Source: Crocodylus rhombifer
Taxonomy: Eukaryota > Chordata > Crocodylia > Crocodylidae
DNA: 64,000 nt
Direction of reading: 5' to 3'
NCBI GenBank assembly: GCA_038503035.1
Contig: JAVSML010000976.1
Location: forward strand, 156,903 to 220,902
Under the pieces are notes generated by a model. That model searched no databases and was not told the origin of the DNA. It saw only the letters and a program-made list of their open reading frames with translations. The stretch's first letter is position 1; every line of letters begins with the position of its first letter. The position numbers and the translations under genes were made by a program. Shown piece after piece: positions 35,401 through 44,279 of this stretch.

Positions 35401-37161
35401 TACTAAACTAGACAAAGCCTTGGCTGGGATGATCTAGTTGGGGCTGGTCCTGCTTTGAGCAGGGGGTTGAACTAGATGTGACCTCCCGAGGTCCCTTCCA
35501 ACCTTCATCATCAATGATTCTATTAACTGTGGCTTTACATCTCCTCTTATTAATATCGTTTCCATATATGTCTTAAGCAGCACTATGCCCCAGAACCTGA
35601 CTTACTCATGATGACATTCTCTTGATTGTTGTAGCTAGTTCCAAGAAACTAGGTGCGGAGCAGGGCACCGGGATGATGAGGTAAACGGAGTGTCTACTTT
35701 ATGGGAAGAGACTAGAAAACCTTGGCTTTGTTTAATCTAACAAAACAAAGGTTGACAGGGGCCATGAATATTGTCTATACATACTTTGCATGATAAACAC
35801 CAGGTGGGAAGAGCTATGCAAGCTCAAGGACAATTCTGCCACAAAAATAAATAGGCACAAACTTGCTCAACTTTACAGTAGAAATTACGTTTCTAACTAT
35901 TAAAGCAAAAATGCTCTGGGACCCTCTTCCAAGTGGCACTAGCAGCGGCAACCGCCCCCACATCAAAAAACAACCCTTCCCCTGCAAGCTCTAAAATGTA
36001 GTTCATATAGTTTATGAACACAATGGTACGATGCGGTGCCTGGGACAGCAGCAGCTCCATGACACAGGCCTATCTGATGCGCGCTGGGAATGTAGGCCAG
36101 CCCCCACCAAGTAAAGCTGAAAGCTCCCCTTAATATGGGGTCCTGTAGGTACACATCACATGATTACTGGGAACAACTAAGGCAGAAAATAGGTTAAGGT
36201 CAAAGGTTTGGAGCGAGCACACCACAGGAAGACCAGTGGCAGAGCACACTGGACACTGCCCCGCTGGACCTTGGATGAGTCCAAGGAGCCAGCGGACACA
36301 GCCCAGTGAAACTCTGCCTGGAAATGGAAGCAGACCATACAAAGGGAACGGCCCCACAGGCCCCAGAGATCTGGTGGATGCAGGCCTATTTGATGCGTAA
36401 TGTTAACCTGGGCTTACCACCCACAAAGCAACCGTTAGCCCCTGTTGTTCGCGGAAGCTACTGGGTAGCGTCAACTGAATTCAGGGGACAACATAAAACA
36501 ACACAGGGATGGGAACCGGGACCTGGGCAGAGGGTCATGTCTAAGGTTACCACGGGCTCGATGCCTTGACAGTGCTGAGCCCCGGGGGGCTGGAGGGCGC
36601 AGGGCACTCCTTGGCGGCACGGCGCGCAATGCGGGCGGCACCTCCCAGCCCCGCAAGAGCCACTCAAGGCAGCCGGCAGCTTTGCTCTAACCTGTAGCCC
36701 CGGCTCGCACAGGCGCTGCCAGGCACGGCTGCTCTTTGCTGGCTGCTGCGACCAGGTGCCAGGCAGCGCTTGTGGCTAATCATGGTGTGCCCCCTGACCT
36801 CGCACATGTCAAAGCCACAGACAGGTCTGCGCAAGGCTGTTAAGGTGACGGGAAGGAGCCCCGGCTGGCCCCGCCCCCCAGAGCACCTGACGTCACAGCC
36901 CCCAGCGGTTGCTGCTCTGCTAACGTCAGGGCAGCGCCTATTCTTCAAGGTGGCCCCCGGTTTGCCCCGCCCCCCAAGGGCAGCAAATGGACGTCACACC
37001 TGGCGTCACGGCGACGCTGTGACGCGCGCGGGCCGCCTTGGCTGTCTTTCTCTGACGTCAAAGCGACGCCCACCCGCCGCTCACCAGCAGTTGAGTTTGC
37101 GGACGGCGTCAAGTTCGGCAGCCTTGGCGCGGGACAGCACCGCCTTGCGGGTCAGCTTCAT
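23310..37161 (-). CDS. CFAP410: Cilia- and flagella-associated protein 410 (C21orf2), complete coding gene
   Basis: Leucine-rich-repeat protein of the ciliary basal body and photoreceptor cilium. In human it binds the kinase NEK1, and its loss causes retinal and skeletal ciliopathy. Seven coding exons on the minus strand (37085-37161, 30442-30460, 29006-29052, 27672-27901, 25415-25586, 24744-24837, 23310-23438) join in frame to 768 nt, 255 residues and TAG, against 256 in human. It starts [20 protein letters not shown]. LRRs span about residues 20-90, the LRR cap region ([20 protein letters not shown]) about 98-117, then LQKLDNQAVTEEEL, an acidic low-complexity middle (about 145-180), a basic [15 protein letters not shown] stretch and a helical C-terminus [20 protein letters not shown] (residues 214-233). 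Every intron has GT-AG ends. Intron 1 (6.6 kb) and intron 2 carry CR1 insertions. The gene is convergent with PFKL and divergent from TRPM2. Confidence 0.96.
24744..24837 (-). CDS. CFAP410: CFAP410 exon 6
   Basis: This 94-nt exon encodes (N)[19 protein letters not shown] then [12 protein letters not shown]. Human has QFPSLSARDASSSHRGR here, so [13 protein letters not shown] is the matching block. Acceptor TCCTAG, donor GTGAGC. The phase continues to the last exon. Confidence 0.88.
25100..25197 (+). mobile_element. CR1 3' tail fragment in CFAP410 intron 5
   Basis: GCTGGATTCGATGATCCTCC ... CTTCCAGCCCGAATATCTATGA is a CR1 3' terminus. It is only about 100 bp long. Confidence 0.8.
25415..25586 (-). 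CDS. CFAP410: CFAP410 exon 5 (acidic linker)
   Basis: This 172-nt exon encodes (A)[19 protein letters not shown], then a Ser/Thr/Glu-rich stretch ending HFSLEET plus AA. VTEEELSxAL matches the human protein; the rest diverges, as expected for the disordered middle. Acceptor TTTGAAG, donor GTGAGG. Confidence 0.92.
26114..26332 (+). mobile_element. hAT-like element (family A, copy 3)
   Basis: It begins CAGGAGTGCC and ends CCCCCCTG, with flanks CCATAAGA (26106-26113) and CCATAAGG (26333-26340), a 7/8 target-site match. The body GGCAGGGAGCAGAAAGCAGA is shared with the copy at 3.46 kb. It lies in CFAP410 intron 4. Confidence 0.8.
26975..27595 (+). mobile_element. Old CR1/L3-type LINE 3' fragment in CFAP410 intron 4
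   Basis: Conceptual translation in shifting frames gives [20 protein letters not shown] and [14 protein letters not shown], the conserved CR1-clade C-terminus. It is followed by a GGTCCCTTTCTAGCCCTG tail and TTCTAAGACTC. It is more diverged than the other copies. Confidence 0.8.
27672..27901 (-). CDS. CFAP410: CFAP410 exon 4 (leucine-rich repeats)
   Basis: This 230-nt exon encodes (S)[18 protein letters not shown] then [33 protein letters not shown] and [20 protein letters not shown]. It carries the canonical LxxLxLxxN repeats and the LRR cap. Acceptor TTGTTCAG, donor GTGGGT. Confidence 0.96.
27902..29005. other. CFAP410: CFAP410 intron 3
   Basis: It contains a T(n)CGCG stretch near 28.2 kb. 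No repeat or exon was recognised. Confidence 0.8.
29006..29052 (-). CDS. CFAP410: CFAP410 exon 3
   Basis: This 47-nt exon encodes [15 protein letters not shown] plus AG of Ser, matching human ISICQEMPSLEVITLS. It is flanked by TCTAG and GTGAGT. It forms part of an LRR beta-strand and loop. Confidence 0.93.
29765..30190 (-). mobile_element. CR1 3' fragment (antisense to +), in CFAP410 intron 2
   Basis: On the minus strand it translates as [20 protein letters not shown], then [19 protein letters not shown] and [20 protein letters not shown]. It ends with the CR1 tail, seen on the plus strand as TTTCATAGATTTCATAGA. Confidence 0.92.
30442..30460 (-). CDS. CFAP410: CFAP410 exon 2 (19-bp microexon)
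   Basis: G GGC AGC CGC CTC ACA GAT completes Trp and encodes GSRLTD, matching human CWGSRLTD. It is flanked by CTTTCAG and GTAAGT. Nineteen bases is shorter than most gene finders accept; skipping it would shift the frame. Confidence 0.92.
31122..32260 (-). mobile_element. CR1 LINE fragment in CFAP410 intron 1
   Basis: The minus strand gives [58 protein letters not shown] and [20 protein letters not shown], the second half of CR1 reverse transcriptase with an intact FADD box. The 3' tail is at the low-coordinate end. It is 5' truncated near the FLDF motif. Confidence 0.95.
32261..34175. other. CFAP410: CFAP410 intron 1, AT-rich, nothing recognised
   Basis: No exon, RNA gene or bounded repeat was identified on either strand. 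Confidence 0.6.
34176..34240. repeat. 65-bp direct repeat, copy 1
   Basis: It starts AGCTCTAAAATGTAGTTCAT and ends GTGCCTGGGACAGCAG. It is 63/65 identical to 35987-36051; both differences are TG here against CG there. Confidence 0.95.
35385..35525 (+). mobile_element. CR1 3' tail fragment
   Basis: ACTAGACAAAGCCTTGGCTG ... GAGGTCCCTTCCAACCTTCA then ATGATTCTATTAA is the CR1 3' end. It lies in CFAP410 intron 1. Confidence 0.88.
35987..36051. repeat. 65-bp direct repeat, copy 2
   Basis: Second copy of the sequence at 34176-34240. It retains two CpGs that are TpG in copy 1. A further short block CAGGCCTATCTGATGCG at 36065 reappears with one change at 36381, which hints at a larger undefined repeat. 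Confidence 0.95.
36888..37060. promoter_or_regulatory. CFAP410: Cluster of ATF/CREB-like sites in CFAP410 intron 1
   Basis: Palindromic TGACGTCA occurs at 36888-36895 and 37053-37060, with TAACGTCA at 36921-36928 and ACGTCA/GCGTCA words near 36990-37010. Two of the sites follow the same GC-box phrase CCCCGCCCCCCA (36869 and 36965), so the pair looks like an imperfectly repeated module. Binding is inferred from motif only. Confidence 0.6.
37085..37161 (-). CDS. CFAP410: CFAP410 exon 1 (coding part)
   Basis: It encodes [20 protein letters not shown] then RKLNC plus TG of a Trp codon, followed by donor GTGAGC. The start is the ATG at 37161 because the human protein starts MKLTRK. An in-frame ATG in a perfect Kozak context (GCCATGG) lies 12 codons upstream at 37197 and would add MAAALGPAQGAA. 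Confidence 0.93.
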
Positions 37162-37345
37162 GGCGGCTCCCTGGGCGGGGCCCAGCGCCGCCGCCATGGC
37201 AACGCCGCGCCAGCTTCCGGGGCGGGGTTTTGCGTCTCTCCCGCCAGGAGACCCTGGCCACGGCGGCTGCGGAGGGTCAAATCTCCTTACGCCGCTCTTA
37301 TTGCGCCTTGGCTCTGCGGTAACGGCTCCGAGTGGACGTGAATGA
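37162..37345 (-). promoter_or_regulatory. CFAP410: CFAP410 core promoter / 5' UTR region
   Basis: GC boxes at 37173-37181 (GGGCGGGGC) and 37219-37227 (GGGGCGGGG), an ETS-type CTTCCGG at 37214-37220, and no TATA box. This fits a CpG-island promoter. The transcription start is not determinable from sequence. Confidence 0.65.
37190..37203 (+). promoter_or_regulatory. CFAP410: RFX X-box-like site upstream of CFAP410
   Basis: GCCGCCATGGCAAC matches the ciliary X-box consensus GTHNYYATRRNAAC at 13 of 14 positions (C instead of T at position 2). It lies 29-42 bp upstream of the MKLTRK start codon. RFX factors drive many ciliary genes through this motif, and CFAP410 is ciliary, so the placement makes functional sense. 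Confidence 0.65.
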
Positions 37346-37349
37346 AATA

Positions 37350-37361
37350 CCACCACCACCA

Positions 37362-37393
<32 letters not shown>
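37350..37393. repeat. (CCA)n then (CA)n microsatellite
   Basis: A short CCA/CAC run (37350-37363) passes into about 16 CA units, ending at 37393 directly against the palindromic-element arm. Confidence 0.95.
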
Positions 37394-37395
<2 letters not shown>

Positions 37396-37480
37396 TTTCA
37401 TTTTAATCACAAAAAAATGTGGGTTTTGGGTTACTTTTTTTGATCCGAAAATTACCAAGATCCGGGTCATCACATCACGT
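37394..37480. mobile_element. Right arm of palindromic (TG/CA)n element, second copy
   Basis: TGTTTCATTTTAATCACAAA then GGGTTACTTTTTTTGATCCG and a GATCCGG end match the right half of the element at 13.03-13.13 kb. As there, it abuts a dinucleotide run. The left arm is reduced to AATGAAATAC. It lies about 230 bp upstream of the CFAP410 start codon. Confidence 0.75.
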
Positions 37481-38934
37481 ATGCCACGAGGAACCAAGAC
37501 AAAGTGATGGGCCTCCCTGGTTTGGCAAAATGGCAGGCATTAAACCTGAAGTCATCCAGGACGTCGAGGGAAGGGTTATGACCCAGAGGAGAGGGGTTCA
37601 CAGGGAGCCTGCAGTTTTCCTCCTTTCCCTTTGCGGTCTTTGGGAGCCGTACTGACAATGCACCTGGTCATCTGGAGCTGCAGCACAACTGATGGGAATG
37701 GTTCGGGTCTGTACCAGTCTTTCATTACACTTCTTCCTTGCTAAAAAAAAAGAAAAAAAAAAGCAAGCGCCTTTTGGAAGCTGCTCGTTCCCATTTGCTG
37801 AAGCTGTGAAGCAGCAACCTACAGGAGATGACTGGAAGTAACATCAAGCCAGTTCCTACTCCACCTATTAGGCAATTTAAGTGCACATAGGGCACGTCTA
37901 CACATGGGCTTTAATGCAGAGTAGCCTGTTCTGCTCATTAAAGTGTTTGGTCAAAAATAGTGCTGATGCGCATTTAGTTTACTGCACAAAAAGTTTCCAC
38001 CTGTGGGTGTAATGGCACTTGTGTTCTGGACGCTTGCATTGAGAAGGAAAGTGCTTTAATATGTGCACGGCACTGAGATAACATGATGCAAGCCACGAAA
38101 AGGTCTTTAATAAGTAAAACATCTGGAGTGCAATGTATGGCACAGGAGTGTGGCCAAGTTCCCTGGATCATTTCCTGGATAGAGCATCTGCAGGCAGAAT
38201 TCTGTTTCACTGTTCATGCCCAAATGCCAGGTTTCCACCATTAGTGGCCAGTTTGACATGCACAGTTTGGGAGTCTACTGCCCATGCCATGTGGATAAGC
38301 ACACATGGTAAATGTAGCACTTTCTAGGCAGGGACATGGCTTTCCATGCGCATACCTGAACATAAGTCCCATAAGATAGAGCTGGGTAGGAGGCACCCTC
38401 CCATGGTTTAGCCTAACTTGCTGATTGGCAAGGATACTTGCCTGAGAAGCAACAGACCTGAATCCTGGGTCCTACTTCACCCAGAGGTGGCACTAAACTA
38501 CTGGCTTCCCAGTGTGATGCACTAAACACTAAGCATCACTAGTCCCCTTTCTAGTCCTCATTTAGACCCTGAGCCACTGCACCTTGCAGTGGATAAAATT
38601 TGTGGCAAACAATGCAAAAGTTTCTATCTCTCTGGGAACAGGGGTCCAGGCTAGAAGGTACTTTCTTCTGGAGGAGGCACCAGTACCAGCACCACCTTCA
38701 CATTCTCCTCACTGAACTAGGTGCCTCTAGCTTGCTTACTTCTTCTTGGCCCTATGAATCTTTCTTTCTTGGCTGTCCAAAGGGTCAGCTTCCAAAGGAT
38801 GGCTGGAAAAGGTGCTTGCTAACGCCTGACCTTTGGTCTGGTGATTTTACTGTGCTGAGAAATGCAGGTTCAAACCTCTAGATGAGACATTTAACCACTC
38901 CATTATTGGGTCCTAAATAAGTGCAGAAATGGTT
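37481..38934. other. Intergenic DNA between CFAP410 and TRPM2, first part
   Basis: No gene recognised. A tRNA-like SINE remnant lies at 38405-38545. Confidence 0.6.
38405..38545 (+). repeat. tRNA-like SINE remnant
   Basis: GATTGGCAAGGATACTTGCC then AACAGACCTGAATCCTGGGTCC resembles a tRNA-derived head with its B box. It is followed by CTTCCCAGTGTGATGCACTA, a tail like that at 46.43 kb. Confidence 0.4.
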
Positions 38935-39350
38935 TGGGGCTGGGGCAGGCACATGACTTCTGAGGACAGGCTGAGGAAACTGAGTGTATTTAGTTTAGAG
39001 ATGAGAAGACTGAGGGGGGATTTAACAGCAGTCTTTAACCACCCGAAGGGAGGTCCCAAAGAGGATAGAGCTGGACTGTTCTCAGTGGTGACAGATGACA
39101 GAACAAGGAGCAATGTTCTTAAATTGCAGCAAGGAAGTTTTAGGTTAGATATAAGGAAAAAACTCTCACATGGAGGATGGTGAAGCACTGGAACAGGTTA
39201 CCTAGAGAGGTTGTAGAATCTCCATCCTTGGAGGTTTTTAAGACCCGGCTAGACAAAGCGTTGCCTAGGATGATCTAGTTGGGGCTGGTCCTGCTTTGAG
39301 CAGGGGGGTGGACTAGATGTGACTTCCTGAGGTCCCTTCCAACCCTCATT
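38935..39350 (+). mobile_element. CR1 3' fragment
   Basis: It translates as EDRLRKLSVFSLEMRRLRGD, then NVLKLQQGSFRLDIRKKLSH. It ends with GGTCCCTTCCAACCCTCATT. 5' truncated. Confidence 0.92.
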
Positions 39351-42300
39351 TGATATGCTGCTGCCGTCTATTCCAGCACTTAACACTTTGTATCTGCTAG
39401 GTTTTTGCAGTGGAGTTTTGTGACCTATATACACCCAGTATACATGTGTATGTAACTGCTCATCTGCCCAGCCAGTACATAGCCTACTGTGTGCTCAGTT
39501 GCTGTGCGAACACTTGCATGTCTGTTGCATGGGCAATAGAAATAAGATGTTCGTAATACCAAGAATGCCACTTATATGGCTGGAAAACCAGTATTTGGAG
39601 AGTGAAATGAGATTGAATTCTACGCTATGTTTTTCTAGACAGTCCATGCATGCTGTGAACTATGTGCACACTATGTAATGAGGAGAAAGGGCCAAGTGAC
39701 TGAGATGATGGATGTCATTTATAAATCAGTAAATAAAATCTACATATGAATTTTTCCAGTTTGGTCACACTGAACTGGGTGTCACCACTTCTACTTGCAC
39801 TGTAAAGGCATTCCATTATATGACATGTATGATTTACATGGGGCTTTAGACTGTAAGCTCTTTGGGACTTTTTGTTATGTATGCTCACAGCATCTAATGT
39901 AATTGGGGCTACTAGGTACAACTGCAATACAAACATAACAGCAGCAGCTAGAACAGGCCTCAACCTTCAGCTTACAGCCATGTGTAATACCTGACGGACT
40001 GTGAGAAAGGAAATCTGAGAACTGCAAAAGAGAGAAAACTAAAGTCTACAATGCCAAAGGAGACCTACAGCGAGTGGTGGACAGTCCATGAGCTGTGGCT
40101 TTGCAGGGCACTAGGAACAGCAAATAGTTGGGAACTGGATATTGATGTAAAAATCGCGGTTCGTTTCTCGGGAGGCGGAAAAAAACCTTCAGCCACAGAC
40201 ACACTCTATTAGCAACACAAAAGGTATATATTTGCAAATAGGGTCAGAGAGAGAGACAAAAGATCAAACACTCTGCTGCCCCCGAGGGAAACTGCCCAGC
40301 TGGCTTTATCCCCTCTCTCCTGACCACGTGTGCAGAAGGAGGAACTTTTACAACTCATTTCCGGTTCATACAAACATATATGTAAACATGTTGCTTCATA
40401 CGTCCCATGTGCATTATAATTAACTACTTAAGTATGCGGGGCGGATAGGCTTAATATGTATTAGGTTATTGCGCATGGGCAGACAATATTAGAGGTTACA
40501 AGAGTCTGAAATTTTTCTTGCTTCAAGGCTAGAACTGTAATCTACTTTTATCTGCATGAGAAAAGCTGAGGAGTATATGCTTTACTGTAACAAAGAGATA
40601 GTAACTTTGCAAAACAAAGAGGGAGTGATACCTTAGTACAAAGAGCCTTTGGTAGTTTTCCCTTCAATTTCCAACCCCCCCTTCCCTCTCCCATTAAGAA
40701 GACAAGGAGGGCTGGCAGCCGTGCTTATTCAGAGGACAACACTATTGATGGGAGCTAACAGCTATTGATAATGCATTTTTAATAATATTTCTAACAATAT
40801 GATGACATGGCAGAGCAGGGGTGTAGCAGTTCTGTACAAAATCATTCTTTTGATTACAAACAGCATTGACCTACGCCACAAATGAGTCTTTCACCTGCCC
40901 CACACACCCCTTTCTGAGACACTGTGCAGCATCCAGCCAGGAAGGACTGCAGTAAGAGCAGGTCTTCCTGCCTAAAGGAACCCTGAGACACATACCACAG
41001 CCTTTCCCAATCTGGCTGTGCATGAGGCATGTGGACCATTTTTACTTAGCCATGGTGGAAGCACCCCATTCAGAAGTACTGAGGTCAGATGAGGCAGCAC
41101 AACAGCGATTCTCAATTGGGGATGCCACCATATTCAAAGAAACTGGAGCAGGGTGCCCAGACTCTACAACCACTGAACTAAAGGCTTTCCACATTGCAGG
41201 CCTGCTGCTCCCGTGCTATCTGGACAGAGCTATGGCAGAAGCGGTGCTTAGTTGGAGACAGACACTGTGCATAGCAGCAGAACAGGGTTCTCTGCTGATT
41301 TCTGTACACTGCTTTCCCAGGAGGATAGATGGCCTCTTTTGGTATCAGGGCTGTCTGCCCTAGGGATTTTACCAGCATAGTGAGCCTTTAATATCCCTAC
41401 CTGACAGCCAGCAAAACCTCACTGCGCAGACCGGAGGTTTGTTCACTAGAGGCAGTTTTCTTCCCAGCTCTTTCCTGTAAGGTCTCTTGTCTTTTAAACC
41501 TCCCCCTTCACCATACTTGTTGAAACCTTGCCATATTCTCTAGCCAAATACCTGGTCTGCCACTTTTGTAAATAGGAAAACTCTGCAGTGGAGAGTCTGC
41601 AAAGTGCCAGCACGGCGCCCTGAGCTGCAGTGAGCAGGGCTGCTTAGTGTCTGATTAACATTGCTCTGTGCGGGAGCTGGGTCTAGAGCAGTAGCTGGTG
41701 CTGCAGTGTACTTTTCCTTGGCTACTTGCCTGCGCTTGGCTCTGCATTTTAGCATGGCTGTTCAATGGAAAAGAAGCTGAGTGCAAGCTTTGAGAAGCTG
41801 TGCTTCCTATAAAGCATAAATAGAGGGTCACTTGAGTTGGGGTAGGAAGCATCATGGAAATGCCAAGGAATAGGCATTTAAGACTTAGACTGTTTTTGGT
41901 CTAGAGTAGGAAGTGACAGCGAGACTCATTACTCCCTCAGCCTGTAACTGGACATACGTATTCTAAAAAATGTGGACTTTGCGGGTGATAAAGCAGCCAC
42001 TGATTCAGAGTTGCAGAGAGTTGTTTTCTCAGGCCATTCCTGCCATCAAAATACAAGGCTACGGGGTGGAAATACTGCCTTTGCCACTCAGCAAGGGAAT
42101 GCTTCTCACCAAGATCTAGCAAACTCTGGATTGATCCTTTATACCTCCACTCCCCAGCAGCTCAATAGACTGCTTTTGCAGTCTCATTTGCTGGAAAGCT
42201 GCCAGCAGCTGTGCCGGCGGTCTCCTCCTCCTAACTGCAGTCAGCTCATAGATGCCTCAGCTGATCCTTCTCCTCTTACTTGGTCTCAAGTCATAAAATG

Positions 42301-44279
42301 ATCTGCCTAGAAGATGAAACAAATGTCCTTTTCCCATTTCTGGCCTGGAGCATCTAAGCAAGAGGTACAGAAGGAGGATGTTACAGGGAAGGTACAGACA
42401 GCTGCTTTGTTTGGCATGTATTTTTTATGCAGGGGGTTTCATATGGTAGATTTTTTTNNNNNNNNNNTTGGCATGTATTTTTTATGCAGGGGGTTTCATA
42501 TGGTAGATTTTTTTTGGAGCTCCAAGGCCCTGAAGTCCCTAAGCCAGGGAACTCTAATCTTAGGCAATGTCAGTACAACCTAGAGACCTGCAGAAATAGA
42601 GATCTGGAAGAATCTTCCCCAGATGCTATGCAGAATACCTTATGGTATGTTTATTTCATGGGTCGGATTTTGTTTTATTGGGGTTTTTTTGTTTTTTGTT
42701 TTATCCCAGCCTCTTTTTCAGCCCACAGGCTTATAAGAACAAATAATTAAGGGTGGATGTGCTGTAATTTTGCATACTACAAATTGGGTAGGTAGATAGG
42801 CAAACAGTAATATTTATACTCATTGTAAACTCCAAAGGAAAGCCGGGCTGTCAGAATTTCACCCTTAAATACTGTGGGAATTGTGCTCCCCAACTAGCTA
42901 GGTGCTTGTGTTCCTAAATCCCTTTATAAGTCTCCCCTGTGTTGCTGTGTTCCCTGCACTAACGGTACATTTTGGTAATACATGGTTTGTTAAAATGGAT
43001 TTGCATTGTGCTAACTCACCTGTCTTACAACAGCTTGTCTCTTGTGTCCTCCTTTTGCCAGGCACTTATTTTTATGTAGCATCTATAGCATACTGAAATC
43101 CTAGCATGATTTAGAAAGGATGCCAGACAGGCACTGAAGAGAAGGGAGTAGATCAACTGTGAGTAAGAAATGGAGGCACTGTCACAGCAATATACAGTGA
43201 ATCCCACACAGATGAGGCAGCCCAAAGGATAAGGGTTAGTTTTAGCAGTGCAAGGAGCCCAAGCCGGGGAAGCAGCAGGGGGGAAGCAGGAGAGAAAGGT
43301 GATTATATGTGATGGGTACTGTCTACTCTATATAGTGCCTGGGGTACTATATATTCTTGGGGGCAAAGCAGGATGGTGGAGTGAGTCTATGGAGCACTTT
43401 ATAGGCAAAAGGATGGGGCAGTACTCTGGTGGTTTGCCTGGAAAAGCTAGTTGAACAAATGGTAAATGATCTGTTGCCCTTGTCCCAGTTCTGTAGGCTG
43501 CCTCAGGGCCTTCTTGTTATACTGAGAACTGTCCTATCTGCAGTATAAGTGGGTTTCTGGGCTGAGTGGCCCCCTGCTCTTCCCCCGTTGTAGTGCCAAG
43601 GAGCTGTATCAGTCGTGTTCCCAGGTGGACACCCCAGTTGCTAATGTCTCTATCCCTCCCCTTTTACTGACATGCACCTCAACCTCTGCTTTATTATCTG
43701 CTGTAAATACTCTGTGTGCCCCAAGTCAGCCTTTTATAGATGAATACTTCCGCACACCTCCACTCAGATTCAGGTGAGGTAATTAGGGTTACAGCAGCTT
43801 GGGGATGGACTCAGGACATGGTCAAGGCTCAAAACTATTTTGCCTGAAGCTTGCTGGGGGAAATGGCTTGATATGGTTAAACCAACAAAAGACTGTCATG
43901 AAACATGATGGTTGATTACTTCCTGTTCCCCACTCCCCTGTTGTTTAAATTTTGTTTGTTTCTTAGACCTCTAACCAGAGGTAACACATGATTTGTAATA
44001 GGTCATCAATAAGGCTAAAGAGGGTGGTGGCTTTTTTCAAAGAATAAGAAACAACCCCAGACCTTTCTATGACTTTCTGATTCCTACAGGTGATTCACAT
44101 ACCTCTTCACTCCTTGGCCACCTCCATTTCCAGTGTACAAAACAGCTAGTGCCAAGAAATGCAAGGCGGGAGTGCCTTGAGCTATTTAAAGGAGATGCTG
44201 AGCAAAATATAGTGTAACCTGGGTGGTACTCCAAGAGGTACCCCCTCTCCAATTGAAGGGATCAAAGCAGGTACACAAG
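39351..44279. other. Intergenic DNA, no gene seen; includes the assembly gap
   Basis: Several ORF-length frames occur, but none has family motifs. The only marked structure is the gap and duplicated flank at 42411-42514. Confidence 0.6.
42411..42514. other. 10-N assembly gap with duplicated 47-bp flanks
   Basis: N at 42458-42467. The 47 bases before it (42411-42457) are identical to the 47 bases after it (42468-42514), starting TTGGCATGTATTTTTTATGC. The simplest reading is two contigs whose ends overlap but were scaffolded with a fixed-size gap. Confidence 0.95.

Larger units (their letters stand above)
36550..37340. promoter_or_regulatory. CFAP410: CpG-rich island at the CFAP410 promoter and exon 1
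   Basis: A sharp rise in G+C and CpG compared with both flanks, with repeated GCGCG, CCGCC and GGGCGG words. It spans the start of intron 1, exon 1 and the sequence upstream of the ATG. Such islands mark housekeeping-type promoters. There is no sign of a second gene starting to the right. Confidence 0.85.

Noticed and set aside
37081..37497. 138-codon minus-strand frame that reads through the microsatellite into CFAP410
   Set aside because: The first two thirds are translated TG repeat and MITE arm. It is in frame with MKLTRK by chance. Only the last 26 codons match CFAP410.
37173..37497. Bidirectional promoter driving a divergent gene to the right of CFAP410
   Set aside because: No exon-like sequence, splice donor or conserved protein is visible on the plus strand for several kilobases.
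42314..42750. Open frames spanning the N gap with a repeated IFYAGGFHMVDFF-like peptide
   Set aside because: The peptide repeat comes from the duplicated contig ends around the 10-N gap and is an artefact.
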